Source of the DNA: Flavobacterium sp. N502540
Lineage (GTDB): Bacteria; Bacteroidota; Bacteroidia; Flavobacteriales; Flavobacteriaceae
NCBI RefSeq assembly: GCF_025947365.1
Contig: NZ_CP110012.1
Span: forward strand, 2,542,001 to 2,606,000
Length of the DNA: 64,000 bases
Direction of reading: 5' to 3'
The notes beneath the pieces are model-generated. The model made no database searches. It was not told the origin of the DNA and worked only from the letters and a program-made list of their open reading frames with translations. The translations under genes were made by a program, and so were the position numbers. Of the stretch, positions 35,099 through 44,369 are shown piece by piece (within the stretch, counting starts at the first letter, position 1; each line of letters starts with the position of its first letter).

Positions 35099-36766
35099 TT
35101 ATTGTTTTTTTTGATCCAGTATAATTTGACCGTTTTGCATTGTAATTTTTCGCGTCGATTTGGTTTTCCAATATGGATTTTTGGAAGAAACGATAATCGT
35201 CCATTTGTTCTTATCCGAAGTAATAAAATCTATAATTTCATTCGCCACTTTTTCGTCCATAGTGTCTGTTGGATCTTCGTAAAAGAGCACTTTTGGCTTG
35301 TGGATAATACTTCTGGCCAACAGGATTTTTTGAGCATTAGAAGACGATAACTGTTTTCCTTCCGGGTGAATATGAGTATTCAGGCCTTTAGGCAATAATT
35401 TAATCAGCGGACTAAGCTGAACTCCGTCCAGTGCCCATTTCAAATCTTCGGTACTGATCATTGGATCATTAAAAGTGATGTTCTCTAAAATAGTGCCCTC
35501 AAATGGTGTTTCGTTGTGAATGATGCTGCCAATTTGTGAGCGGTATTGTTTTAGATTTATTTTTCTGAAAGTATCATCGTTGATGTAAAAAGCTCCCGAA
35601 CTTTGTCTTAATAAGCCTGATAACAATCGAATAAGCGTTGTTTTTCCTGATCCGTTTTCACCTTCAATAACAATTTTTTCACCCTGATCGATTTTTAACG
35701 TAATGGAATCTAAGGCGTTGGTTGGAGAATCCGGGAATTTGAATTTTAAATTCTCTGTTTCTAAAGAGATGCTGTTGTAGCAGTGATCGTTTAGGGAATC
35801 AGACTCGGAGTTTTCCTCTAAAGCTAAGTCCGTTACCTGTCCGATTTTTTCAACAGAAGTTAAAACATCATAGAAGCTTTCAAGTCCCAGAATGATTTTT
35901 TCTACCGATGTAATCACAAGTAAAATGATGATCTCTGCAGCAACAAACTGCCCGATGTTCATTTCCTGGCTTAGTACCAGATACCCTCCGATAGACAATA
36001 AACTGGCGGTAATAATGACTTTGAAAATAATCAATTGTGTAAACTGTTTTTTGATTACGCTAAAGTGTTTCTCTCTGTAGTTCAGATAACCCGCTACGAT
36101 CGAATTGTTTTTTTGAAGCGCAAAATCATAATTCAGTTCATTACGGAAACTAAAATTATTACGGGCCATTTCCTGTAACCATCCCGCCACTTTGTATTTG
36201 AATTTGGATTCTTTTAAACTTGTTTCTAAACCTGATTTATACGAAAATTTAAAAATAAAGTACAAAAGAAGGAACAGTAAGAGTCCGAACACAATAAAAT
36301 AGGGATGATATAAAGACAACAGAATAATTCCGAAAGTAATCTGCAATAATGCAGCAGAAAAATCGGTTAATAATTTTGAAGTTCCTTTTTGAATGGTTAG
36401 GGTATCAAAAAATCGGTTCGTTAGTTCCGGTGGGTAAGTGCCATACAATTCTTCTGATTTTATTTTAGGCAGACGGGCTGCAAATTCAAAAGAAGCACGA
36501 ACAAATATTTTTTGCTGTAAGTTCTCTGTGATGCGCAGCTGCATAAACGAAAGCACTCCAACAAGAGCCACACCACCCACTACAAGTATAATAAGTACAA
36601 TCCAGGAAACACTAACTCTTCCGGATTGTATAAAAGTAATGATGGCCTGAATTCCCAGTGGAAGCGATAAACTGACTAATCCGGCAAAAATGGCATAGAA
36701 AAAAATCTGGTAAATGTCTTTTTTGTCCAGTTCAAGTAAATGGTAAAATCTTTTTAAAGGAGTCAT
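35099..36766 (-). CDS. ABC transporter permease-ATPase with degenerate ATP-binding motifs
   Basis: The 555-residue half-transporter starts at the ATG at 36766, with about six membrane helices (residues 20-290) and a C-terminal nucleotide-binding domain. Walker A is intact (GENGSGKTTLIRLL). The other motifs are not: the Q-loop Gln position reads SIIHNETPF, the signature LSGGQ reads LSSSN, Walker B D-E reads E-D in VLFYEDPTD, and the H-loop His is replaced by Ser in IIVSSKNPYW. No C39 peptidase domain is present. It sits in an operon with TetR, HlyD and TolC genes, so it should be the inner-membrane part of a type I-like exporter, perhaps a weak or structural ATPase. The extra 13 residues from a start at 36805 overlap the TetR gene and are rejected. 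Confidence 0.9.
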   Translation of the reverse strand: MTPLKRFYHLLELDKKDIYQIFFYAIFAGLVSLSLPLGIQAIITFIQSGRVSVSWIVLIILVVGGVALVGVLSFMQLRITENLQQKIFVRASFEFAARLPKIKSEELYGTYPPELTNRFFDTLTIQKGTSKLLTDFSAALLQITFGIILLSLYHPYFIVFGLLLFLLLYFIFKFSYKSGLETSLKESKFKYKVAGWLQEMARNNFSFRNELNYDFALQKNNSIVAGYLNYREKHFSVIKKQFTQLIIFKVIITASLLSIGGYLVLSQEMNIGQFVAAEIIILLVITSVEKIILGLESFYDVLTSVEKIGQVTDLALEENSESDSLNDHCYNSISLETENLKFKFPDSPTNALDSITLKIDQGEKIVIEGENGSGKTTLIRLLSGLLRQSSGAFYINDDTFRKINLKQYRSQIGSIIHNETPFEGTILENITFNDPMISTEDLKWALDGVQLSPLIKLLPKGLNTHIHPEGKQLSSSNAQKILLARSIIHKPKVLFYEDPTDTMDEKVANEIIDFITSDKNKWTIIVSSKNPYWKTKSTRKITMQNGQIILDQKKQ

Positions 36767-36782
36767 ACTGTTTTTGTTATAA

Positions 36783-37427
36783 TTAGCGCAAAACGTTTTC
36801 TGCAAGGTTTAGGTAAAATTGAGTTGTCGTAACCGTCTCATTACAATCTGTAATTGTTTTTAAATGATCCGTTAGAAAATGCTGATGTAAACTTCCTTCA
36901 ACAATGGTTGAAACCAGTGATTTGGCGTAAGGATAATCGGGATTTACTTCTTTTACAATCTCAACAATTCGATTAATCATTCTTTTGTAAATTAAGAAAA
37001 AGCCCTCTTTGTTTTCCTGATCCACTTCTTTGGTATGAAGTGTTTTGGTGAACTCGGCAATTATAATCTTATTTAAAATAGACTCATTAATATGATCTGT
37101 ATAAATATCGTCAGATATTTTTTCGGTTACAATCGTAATGGCTTTTTTAAGCTTTTCTTTTTTATCGGTGATGTTAGTGGTATTAAAAACTAATTTATAC
37201 TCGATCCAGCTCCAGTACCAGGAAGATAAATAAACCAAAAGCTTGTGCTTGTTTTCGAAATAACGGTAAACGGAACTTTCGTTTGAGCCTATTTTTTCAC
37301 CTAACTTTTTAAAGGTAAAATTATCAAAACCAATATCGTCAATTAGAAGAATACTCTGCTCAATTATTTTTTTTCCCAACGCAGATGTTTCCGGATCTTT
37401 TACATAGATCTTTTCGTTGATCTGCAT
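36783..37427 (-). CDS. TetR/AcrR-family regulator
   Basis: The protein is 214 residues from the ATG at 37427 (223 from 37454). A TetR_N helix-turn-helix fills about residues 20-62: IIEQSILLIDDIGFDNFTFKKLGEKIGSNESSVYRYFENK in parts, with the typical YRYF recognition helix. The C-terminal ligand domain is not matched to a named subfamily. It is 16 bases upstream of the ABC gene on the same strand and is the first gene of the export operon, so it probably controls that operon in response to an exported or envelope-active compound. Confidence 0.88.
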   Translation of the reverse strand: MQINEKIYVKDPETSALGKKIIEQSILLIDDIGFDNFTFKKLGEKIGSNESSVYRYFENKHKLLVYLSSWYWSWIEYKLVFNTTNITDKKEKLKKAITIVTEKISDDIYTDHINESILNKIIIAEFTKTLHTKEVDQENKEGFFLIYKRMINRIVEIVKEVNPDYPYAKSLVSTIVEGSLHQHFLTDHLKTITDCNETVTTTQFYLNLAENVLR

Positions 37428-37473
37428 TTTTATATTTGATAGTATAATTTGCATGAAAAAACATTTTTTTTTG

Positions 37474-37481
37474 CAAAGATA
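37474..37481 (-). promoter_or_regulatory. -7 box for the TetR-exporter operon
   Basis: The minus strand reads TATCTTTG. Transcription would start near 37467, giving a leader of about 40 bases to the ATG at 37427, or only about 13 to the one at 37454. Confidence 0.45.
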
Positions 37482-37560
37482 ATAGTAAAGCTATTAATTA
37501 AGAAATTTTAACTATTATTTATGTTTGTTTTTTTTATTCCCGGTCCCGTTTTAAAACAGC

Positions 37561-37596
37561 AAACCCGACAGGTTTTAAAAAAAAACTGTCGGGTTT
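37561..37596 (-). terminator. Terminator after gpmI
   Basis: Eleven-base arms, aaacccgacag (37561-37571) and ctgtcgggttt (37586-37596), lie 78 bases beyond the gpmI stop. Confidence 0.75.
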
Positions 37597-37673
37597 AATT
37601 ATTTTGAGGATTTAATACTATCGCGACTCAGACTGAAAACTGCGACCGAATACTGCGACTAAAAAACTAAATA

Positions 37674-39191
37674 CTACAACAACGAATGGCAAGTCATCGC
37701 ATTTGGCTGAGGCACACCCATTAATTCCAGAATAGTAGGAGCAATGTCACCCAGAACACCATCCTGAATATTTTTCAACTCTTTATCTACTAAAATAATT
37801 GGCACCGGATTGGTTGTGTGTGCTGTATTTGGGCTTCCGTCAGGGTTAATCATCGTTTCGCAATTTCCGTGATCTGCAATAACAATCGTGGTGTAGTCGT
37901 TGGCAAGAGCCGCTTCGATTACTTCTTTTACGCAGGTATCTACTGCTTCACAGGCTTTAATTGCAGCACTCATGATTCCGGTATGACCCACCATGTCACC
38001 ATTGGCAAAATTAAGACAGACAAAATCTACTTCGCCTTTGTTTAATTCAGGAACCAAAGCGTCTTTTAATTCATAGGCACTCATTTCCGGCTGTAAATCG
38101 TAAGTAGCAACTTTTGGGGAGTTTCTTAAAATACGTGATTCTCCTTCAAATGGAGTTTCTCTTCCTCCGGAAAAGAAAAAGGTCACGTGTGGATATTTCT
38201 CTGTTTCGGCAATACGAATTTGTTTTTTACCTGCTTTTTCTAAAACCTCACCTAGAGTTTCAGTAATATTATCTTTGTTGTAAACGACTTTTACATTTTG
38301 GTACGTTTCGTCGTAGTTGGTAAGCGTTACATAATACAAGTTTAATTTGTGCATGTTCTGCTCGTGGAAGTCTTGCTGCGAAAGTGCTTCTGTAAGTTCA
38401 CGGCCTCTGTCGGTTCTGAAGTTGAAAAAGATAACTACATCATCCTCAGTGATGGTTGCCAATGGTTTTTCCTGCTCGTCAACCATTACGATTGGAGCGA
38501 TAAACTCATCGGTTACATCGTGTGCATAACTGTCAAGAATGCTTGAAACCGCATTTTTAGACGGAGTTCCGATACCGTTTACTACTAAATCATAAGCAAG
38601 TTTTACACGCTCCCATCGTTTGTCACGATCCATTGCATAATAGCGCCCAACGATTGAAGCAATTTTTACAGGAGTATTTTTGATGTGCTCTTCTAAATCC
38701 TGAATGTATTTTGCTCCCGATTTAGGATCAACATCACGACCGTCTGTAAACGCATGAACAAAAACATTTTCAAGTCCGTATTCCTGAGAAGCATCAATTA
38801 ATCCGCGTAAGTGCGAAGTATGAGAGTGAACACCTCCATCGGAAACTAACCCTAAAAAGTGAACTTTTTTATTGTTTTCTTTAGCATAAGTAAAAGCATC
38901 AATAAGGACTTGTTCTTTGGCAAGTGTTTGATGTGCTACGGCTAAGTTTATTTTGGCTAAATCCTGATATACAATTCTTCCGGCACCAAGATTCATGTGA
39001 CCCACTTCACTGTTTCCCATCTGACCTTCAGGCAAACCAACGTTTAATCCGTCAGTACGAAGCTGAGCGCTTGGGTAATTTTTGTAAAGGCTGTCTATAA
39101 AAGGAACATTTGCATTGTCTATTGCAGATACTTTAGGGTCAGGAGATTTTCCCCAACCGTCTAAAATCATAAGGATTACTTTCTTGTTCAT
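37674..39191 (-). CDS. gpmI: 2,3-bisphosphoglycerate-independent phosphoglycerate mutase
   Basis: The 505-residue enzyme of the alkaline-phosphatase superfamily has LMILDGWGKSPDPK at the start, the phospho-acceptor serine in PEGQMGNSEVGHMNLGAGR, DGRDVDPKSG, NFRTDRGRELTE, and metal ligands in NFANGDMVGHTG and VIADHGNCE. It interconverts 3- and 2-phosphoglycerate with Mn2+ in glycolysis and gluconeogenesis. The start at 39236 would add 15 residues without support; the ATG at 39191 gives the family start MNKKVILMILDGWG and lies just after a well-spaced promoter. It is a single-gene unit. Confidence 0.95.
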   Translation of the reverse strand: MNKKVILMILDGWGKSPDPKVSAIDNANVPFIDSLYKNYPSAQLRTDGLNVGLPEGQMGNSEVGHMNLGAGRIVYQDLAKINLAVAHQTLAKEQVLIDAFTYAKENNKKVHFLGLVSDGGVHSHTSHLRGLIDASQEYGLENVFVHAFTDGRDVDPKSGAKYIQDLEEHIKNTPVKIASIVGRYYAMDRDKRWERVKLAYDLVVNGIGTPSKNAVSSILDSYAHDVTDEFIAPIVMVDEQEKPLATITEDDVVIFFNFRTDRGRELTEALSQQDFHEQNMHKLNLYYVTLTNYDETYQNVKVVYNKDNITETLGEVLEKAGKKQIRIAETEKYPHVTFFFSGGRETPFEGESRILRNSPKVATYDLQPEMSAYELKDALVPELNKGEVDFVCLNFANGDMVGHTGIMSAAIKACEAVDTCVKEVIEAALANDYTTIVIADHGNCETMINPDGSPNTAHTTNPVPIILVDKELKNIQDGVLGDIAPTILELMGVPQPNAMTCHSLL

Positions 39192-39207
39192 TAGTTTTCG
39201 TTTTTTA

Positions 39208-39236
39208 CAAAGATAAGTCATTTCTAAAGTCGACAA
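39208..39236 (-). promoter_or_regulatory. Promoter of gpmI
   Basis: On the minus strand, TTG (39234-39236), 18 bases, then TATCTTTG (39208-39215): a textbook Bacteroidota promoter. The start codon is about 10 bases after the likely transcription start. Confidence 0.7.
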
Positions 39237-39330
39237 AAAAGCGCGGTGACAATTATGTTTAATAAAATGAAGCGTAGTAAAAAATACTAATTTGGTTGCA
39301 GAACCCTAAAAATTTTAAAATTAATTCACG

Positions 39331-41757
39331 CTAGGCTCTCCTTCTGATCTTATTTTTGACCCCATTATAGTCTATAAAATATTTCACACTTACTGAAAAG
39401 ATATGTTTTAAGGCCTGATTGTTCAGTAAATCGGTGATGTTGTGTTTAAAGTCCTTGTTGATAATGCGTTCAAAATTAACGCCATTATTGCGATATAAAA
39501 CGGAAAGCTGACTACCCGGAGCAAACCACCAGGAATAAGACAAATCAGTGTTCCAGGAATAAAAGCTTGAGTTTTTATTTTTAGTGTATTGCGAATAAGG
39601 CGTTAAAGTTCCGTTTTGCTGAAGCTCGAGGATATCCTTGTTTTCGGCGTAAGACCAATATTGTCTTACAGCCAGATTAATTGTCATCGCACTGTTTATG
39701 GCGTATTTTCCGTTTAAAGTGTTCGAATAAGTAATAACATTTCGATTCGCAAAAATGATCGTATCGGGAGTGTTATCATTAGTATCATCGTCAAAATCGT
39801 CAATATAACCTTTGTTGTTGTTTCTTCGAAGAAAACTAAAAGCATAGGTTAGTAAAAGCTTATCGCTAAAGCGGTATCGTGGTCCAACATCAACGCCATA
39901 GGCCATTCTTCCTGCTTCGTCCGCAAAGATTACAAATGGATTTAAGTCCAAAGCAAATTTCTTGTTGTAATTAGTCGAAACGCTTCCCCAGATTTCTATT
40001 TTTCTTGGAATGATAACATAGCGGTTGTCGGCTCTTGGCTCGTAATAATCGTGTGAATTTAGAGGGAAAAGATCAATCCCGGCACCGTAAAAATTGTTTT
40101 TCAGAGTAGAAAGATTGACTTCTGTGCTAATTCGGTTGTCCTGTACTTTTCCGGATTCTTTATTGAATTCGGTATACATATCATAGTCAACCCTGAAGGT
40201 ATTAAAGAGCTTTGTAGGGTTTAGAATGCGGTAATTACCATTTCCGTAAAGATTGTAATAATTGGTGTAAAAATTAATTCCCATATCGTTGGGGGCAAAA
40301 TCTTTAGAAACAAAATCGGAGCCAATACTATAGCGATAATTTCCGCTGGTTTCTGCAAAACGAATGGTACTGAAAACACCATTTTTGTCTTCAGTATCGT
40401 TAATCAAACTGTATTTTACATTACCGGATAAGCTGTAGGTGTTGGCTTTCGTTCTTAAATCCCAGGCCAGTGCCGTTACGTTGGCATCCCTGTAATGCCC
40501 ATTTCGGGTAACATTGGTGTTGATAAGAGTCACGGAAGAATTTTTGCGAAAGCGCTGATCTAAAATCAATACATTATAATTGGTTAGAGGTTCAGCGACC
40601 ACACGTCTTGTTTCGCCTGAAAGAGTGTCTTTTATTGTGGCAAACGTTTTTTCAGTAACCGCATTTAAAATCCCGATTCCTAATCCTTTTTGAGTTCTTC
40701 CTGAAATTTTTAAAGCGTTGATGAGGTTCACATTCTGAACTTCTTCAATTATTTTTTCATTGTCATTTAAAGTAATGTCTATGGAAGGTTTGCCTCCAAT
40801 TCTTCTCGAATAAAACAAACCTCCCTTGTTGAATAAATCAGTTCCTTCTGTAAAAAAGGCCCTGTTTTCGTTGAATTGCTGCTCAAACGGACCTAAATTT
40901 AAAATCTGATCGTCGTATTTGGTTTGTCCGAAATCAGGAATCAGAATCGCGTCAAGAGTAAAAGCATCGTTAATACCGTACTTAATATCCATACCGCCTT
41001 TCAGTGTTCCATATGTTTTTTGACTGTCTGAAGCATTTAAATAATAAGAAGCGTAAGGCATAAAAAACAATCGGGTAGGAGGTTTTATATTGACGATTCC
41101 CTCCAGGTTACCATTTTGCTGTGTGAATGTTCCAATTTTGGTGTCGATTAAATTCCAGGTATACTTTTTACGTTCCCTTCTGATCTCTCTGAAAAAATTA
41201 ATCCCCCAGGTTTGTTTGTCTCCGCCTGAAAAGCGCAAGGCAGCATAGGGAATTTTGATTTCCACGGCCCATCCTTTGTCATTCAACACCGCTTTACTGA
41301 GCCATACTGCATCCCAGGAATAATCTTCGCCATTGGCATCTGTCATGATGCAGTCGCCCTGTACATCTGCTGCCGATACAAAAAACTGAAAATTTTGCTG
41401 GCCATCGTTAAAGCCGTTGATAAAAACACCAAACATATCAGAAGTTCCGAAATTGTCACGCTGCGAAATTTCTTTTAAAATTTTGGAAGGGTCATCGTGC
41501 AACGTTGCGGCAATATAGATCGCATCATTGTTGTATAAAACCCTTACCTCGGTTTTTTGATTGTCCGGAATAGGTTTACCGTTATCAGGCTGATACATTA
41601 CAAAATCTGTAGCAGGAGAAACATTTTTCCAGGCTGGTTCGTCCAGTTTCCCATCAATTAAAATGTTCTCCTTAGTCAGTTCAGCCTGCAGTGTTTTCTT
41701 TTGGGCATGACACCAAAAAGTAAAGAAGAGAAAGCTGATAAAAACTAATTTTTTCAT
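39331..41757 (-). CDS. DUF5916 protein with CBM9-like N-terminal domain
   Basis: The 808-residue secreted protein (signal MKKLVFISFLFFTFWCHAQ) has a carbohydrate-binding family 9-like domain (residues 25-210: ILIDGKLDEPAWKNVSPATDF, DAVWLSKAVLNDKGWAVEIKIPY in parts), then a DUF5916 C-terminal part of repeating beta strands that look like an outer-membrane barrel (DIKYGINDAFTLDAILIPDFGQ, and a final VKYFIDY). Such proteins are common in Bacteroidota, sometimes near TonB systems; function is unknown. The N-terminal domain suggests sugar or glycan binding. It stands alone here. Confidence 0.85.
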   Translation of the reverse strand: MKKLVFISFLFFTFWCHAQKKTLQAELTKENILIDGKLDEPAWKNVSPATDFVMYQPDNGKPIPDNQKTEVRVLYNNDAIYIAATLHDDPSKILKEISQRDNFGTSDMFGVFINGFNDGQQNFQFFVSAADVQGDCIMTDANGEDYSWDAVWLSKAVLNDKGWAVEIKIPYAALRFSGGDKQTWGINFFREIRRERKKYTWNLIDTKIGTFTQQNGNLEGIVNIKPPTRLFFMPYASYYLNASDSQKTYGTLKGGMDIKYGINDAFTLDAILIPDFGQTKYDDQILNLGPFEQQFNENRAFFTEGTDLFNKGGLFYSRRIGGKPSIDITLNDNEKIIEEVQNVNLINALKISGRTQKGLGIGILNAVTEKTFATIKDTLSGETRRVVAEPLTNYNVLILDQRFRKNSSVTLINTNVTRNGHYRDANVTALAWDLRTKANTYSLSGNVKYSLINDTEDKNGVFSTIRFAETSGNYRYSIGSDFVSKDFAPNDMGINFYTNYYNLYGNGNYRILNPTKLFNTFRVDYDMYTEFNKESGKVQDNRISTEVNLSTLKNNFYGAGIDLFPLNSHDYYEPRADNRYVIIPRKIEIWGSVSTNYNKKFALDLNPFVIFADEAGRMAYGVDVGPRYRFSDKLLLTYAFSFLRRNNNKGYIDDFDDDTNDNTPDTIIFANRNVITYSNTLNGKYAINSAMTINLAVRQYWSYAENKDILELQQNGTLTPYSQYTKNKNSSFYSWNTDLSYSWWFAPGSQLSVLYRNNGVNFERIINKDFKHNITDLLNNQALKHIFSVSVKYFIDYNGVKNKIRRRA

Positions 41758-42074
41758 AGTATTTTAAAAAATAGAAGAATGGATATAGCGCTTTGATTAA
41801 TAGACCTTGCTTTTTTTTAAATGTTACAGTTTTAGTTGAAATAAATGATTTTTCTGTATTTTTTGCAAGAAAAGTACGAAAAATCAATTTTTTCTTCATC
41901 ATTGAGTAAACCTCTTACAAAAATATTTGTTTTTTGAACTAAATACTAATTTGTTAAGCTGATTCTGTTAAAGTTTCACCAAAAAAGGGCTGATTTACAG
42001 TCTTAAATTTTGCCAGGTATATTTTTTTTATACTTTTGCCAAACCCAAACCTCTGTTTAACCTAAAGAAATTCA
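41758..42074. other. Divergent intergenic region
   Basis: This 317-base AT-rich gap separates the divergent DUF5916 and L,D-transpeptidase genes. It contains the promoter at 42010-42038. No other structure or ORF was supported. Confidence 0.5.
42010..42038 (+). promoter_or_regulatory. Promoter of the L,D-transpeptidase gene
   Basis: TTG (42010-42012), 18 bases, then TACTTTTG (42031-42038), matching TTG-N18-TAnnTTTG. The start codon lies 36 bases downstream of the -7 box. Confidence 0.7.
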
Positions 42075-42797
42075 ATGATTTACAAGATTTATCCATTACT
42101 GGTGTTTTTGCTGTTATCTTTTGGTAAAGATTCAAACAACACCTCCGAAGTTAAAAAAGCAGCTGTAAGAACTATTGCTAAAATAGAAACGCTTACAGTT
42201 GATTCGAAAATTGAGAGTATTTACAATACCTTAAATTCCAATCACTTTTCACTACCTGAGCTTAGAACTTTCTCTGAAGCCTTAAAAGGGTTTTACTTGT
42301 TGAAAGAAAGAGGCGTAATCCAAAAAGACATCCTGACACTTATCGATTTTAGCCTGTCGTCAAATACCAAACGTTTGTGGGTAATTGACTTGGCTACCAA
42401 TACTGTTTTATTTAATTCTTTAGTAGCTCATGGTAGAAATACCGGAGAAGAATTTGCATCTAATTTTTCAAATGCCAATTCCTCTTTCAAAAGCAGTCTG
42501 GGATTTTATGCTACAGGCGAAGTATATAAAGGTAAACATGGTGTTTCTTTACGCTTAGACGGACTGGAGAACGGAGTGAATGACAATGCACGAGAACGTG
42601 GAGTTGTCATGCATGGAGCTGATTATGTTTCAGAATCGTTTATCAGAAACAACAAACGATTAGGAAGAAGTCAGGGATGTCCGGCAATTCCAATGGGATT
42701 AACTAATGAAATTATCGAGATCATAAAAGACAAATCGCTTTTGTATATCTACCATCCATCCAGAAGTTTCGCGATGGAAGAGAGGCTAATTTCTTAA
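42075..42797 (+). CDS. Murein L,D-transpeptidase catalytic-domain family protein
   Basis: The 240-residue protein has an N-terminal hydrophobic stretch (MIYKIYPLLVFLLLSFG), likely a signal or anchor. The C-terminal half carries the catalytic pattern of the YkuD-like PF13645 group: RLWVIDLATNTVLFNSLVAHGRNTG in parts, the His of VVMHGADYVSE and the nucleophile Cys of SQGCPAIP. It would form or edit 3-3 peptidoglycan cross-links, or attach proteins to peptidoglycan, in the periplasm. Its 3' end overlaps by 12 bases the 3' end of a second, unrelated-length L,D-transpeptidase gene on the other strand. Confidence 0.88.
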   Translation: MIYKIYPLLVFLLLSFGKDSNNTSEVKKAAVRTIAKIETLTVDSKIESIYNTLNSNHFSLPELRTFSEALKGFYLLKERGVIQKDILTLIDFSLSSNTKRLWVIDLATNTVLFNSLVAHGRNTGEEFASNFSNANSSFKSSLGFYATGEVYKGKHGVSLRLDGLENGVNDNARERGVVMHGADYVSESFIRNNKRLGRSQGCPAIPMGLTNEIIEIIKDKSLLYIYHPSRSFAMEERLIS

Positions 42798-44369
42798 TTT
42801 AGCATACAAATCCGAATCCAGATTATAAATGTCAGCTCTGAAAATGAGCTGATTTTTTTTGCTCCATGCCGTCCAATACCATTGGTATAAGGCGTATTTT
42901 TTTGTGATTCGAATACTCGTTGTCTTTTTGGAAGCGATGATGGTGTCAATTTTATCTTTAGACCAATTTGTTGAATCTCCCAAAATATGTTCAGCCAGTT
43001 CCAGCGGATTTTCTACACGCACACAACCTGAACTTAAGGAACGGTTGTTTCTTCCGAAATTATTTCGATGGTTCGTATCGTGCAGGTAAACACTATGATT
43101 GTTTGGAAATAAAATTTTCATTAATCCCAAAGCGTTATTGTAACCCGGACTTTGTACATAACGGTAATTTCCCGGTTTATTTTCGTTCCAGGCAGCAGGG
43201 GAGACTTCCTTTCCGGCAGTATCATAAATAGTAATATTTTTATTCGCCAGATAATTTCGATTGCGTTTCATTGCCGGAACCACATCTTCCTTTAAAATAG
43301 TTGGCGGTACAGTCCAGGTTGGATTAAAAACCACCGTTCTTAATTTTGAAGTAATGATTGGAGTTTTTCTCTTACTTGTTCCTACGACAACATTACGGAC
43401 CAGGGTTGTATCCTGACTTTCGACAACGTTTAATTTGTAATCAGGGATGTTGATAATAAAGTAGTCTTCGGCCAAATCAGTAGTATACCATCTCCAGCGT
43501 TCTAAGTTGGCGATAATTTGATGTTTTCTTTTCTCTTTAGAAAAATTAAGGGCACTTATCGTTCCAACTCCAATAACACCATCGGCAGCTAAGCCATGTC
43601 TTTCCTGGAATTTTTTAACCGATTCGAAAGTTTTGTGGTCATAAATAGAAGTAAGACTGTCCTTTCCGGTCATGTCTTTCCAGAACAAGAGTCTTTTTTT
43701 GATGTTGATCAAAGCGGTGTTAGTGTCATTCAAGGTGATTTTGGTAGCCGATTCAATAGGTTGGATATCGTCATCCGGAAAAGTATTGATGATTTCCAGT
43801 GCTTTTAAAAGTTGTTTGTAAGGAGACGCCTTCGATTGAATGCCGTCTACAATGCTGTCCAGTTTGTTTTTGTTGAATGCTTTTATCAGGACATTGTTTA
43901 CATCAAATGTTTTTTCTTCAAGATCCCAATCGGTGTATAGTTTTTTAGGGTCTAGTTTTCCTTTGTAAAGATGGTTGAGGTATTTTTCAAAATTATAAGT
44001 CAGTAAAACATCGTAGGTGGCCAGATCAGAATCACTTAACGAACTGATTTTACTTTCGAATTTTTGTAGCCTCGAAGCTTTGTAATCCTCAGGATCCAGA
44101 CCCAATTGCTCGGCATCGGCCAATTGCGACAAAACATAAGTTCTTTTTTTTAGATTTCCCCAAACGGTCATGTTCTCTGATGAGTTGTAGAACAGTTTAA
44201 GTGTTTCGCTCTTAAAAGTACCAATCAGAGCGGTATCAATTGAAACCTTTCTTTCGTCAGTAAGTATAATAGCCGGGGCGGCTTTTTTTACCACCGGAAT
44301 AACTTTTGGTGCTTCTTTTTTGCAGCTAATGAGTAAGCATATTATAAATAAAAAGTAAAAATTCTTCAT
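42786..44369 (-). CDS. L,D-transpeptidase (YcbB/LdtD-like) lipoprotein
   Basis: The 527-residue protein begins with a lipoprotein signal (FLFIICLLISC, Cys16). A scaffold region (residues 45-230) precedes a peptidoglycan-binding domain (KFQERHGLAADGVIGVGTISALN), then the YkuD catalytic domain with DYKLNVVESQD, the His of YLHDTNHRNNFG and catalytic Cys in SSGCVRVENPLELAE. This is the E. coli LdtD/YcbB layout, making meso-DAP 3-3 cross-links. Lipidation suggests anchoring in an envelope membrane. It is convergent with, and overlaps at the 3' end, the other L,D-transpeptidase gene. Confidence 0.92.
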   Translation of the reverse strand: MKNFYFLFIICLLISCKKEAPKVIPVVKKAAPAIILTDERKVSIDTALIGTFKSETLKLFYNSSENMTVWGNLKKRTYVLSQLADAEQLGLDPEDYKASRLQKFESKISSLSDSDLATYDVLLTYNFEKYLNHLYKGKLDPKKLYTDWDLEEKTFDVNNVLIKAFNKNKLDSIVDGIQSKASPYKQLLKALEIINTFPDDDIQPIESATKITLNDTNTALINIKKRLLFWKDMTGKDSLTSIYDHKTFESVKKFQERHGLAADGVIGVGTISALNFSKEKRKHQIIANLERWRWYTTDLAEDYFIINIPDYKLNVVESQDTTLVRNVVVGTSKRKTPIITSKLRTVVFNPTWTVPPTILKEDVVPAMKRNRNYLANKNITIYDTAGKEVSPAAWNENKPGNYRYVQSPGYNNALGLMKILFPNNHSVYLHDTNHRNNFGRNNRSLSSGCVRVENPLELAEHILGDSTNWSKDKIDTIIASKKTTSIRITKKYALYQWYWTAWSKKNQLIFRADIYNLDSDLYAKLRN

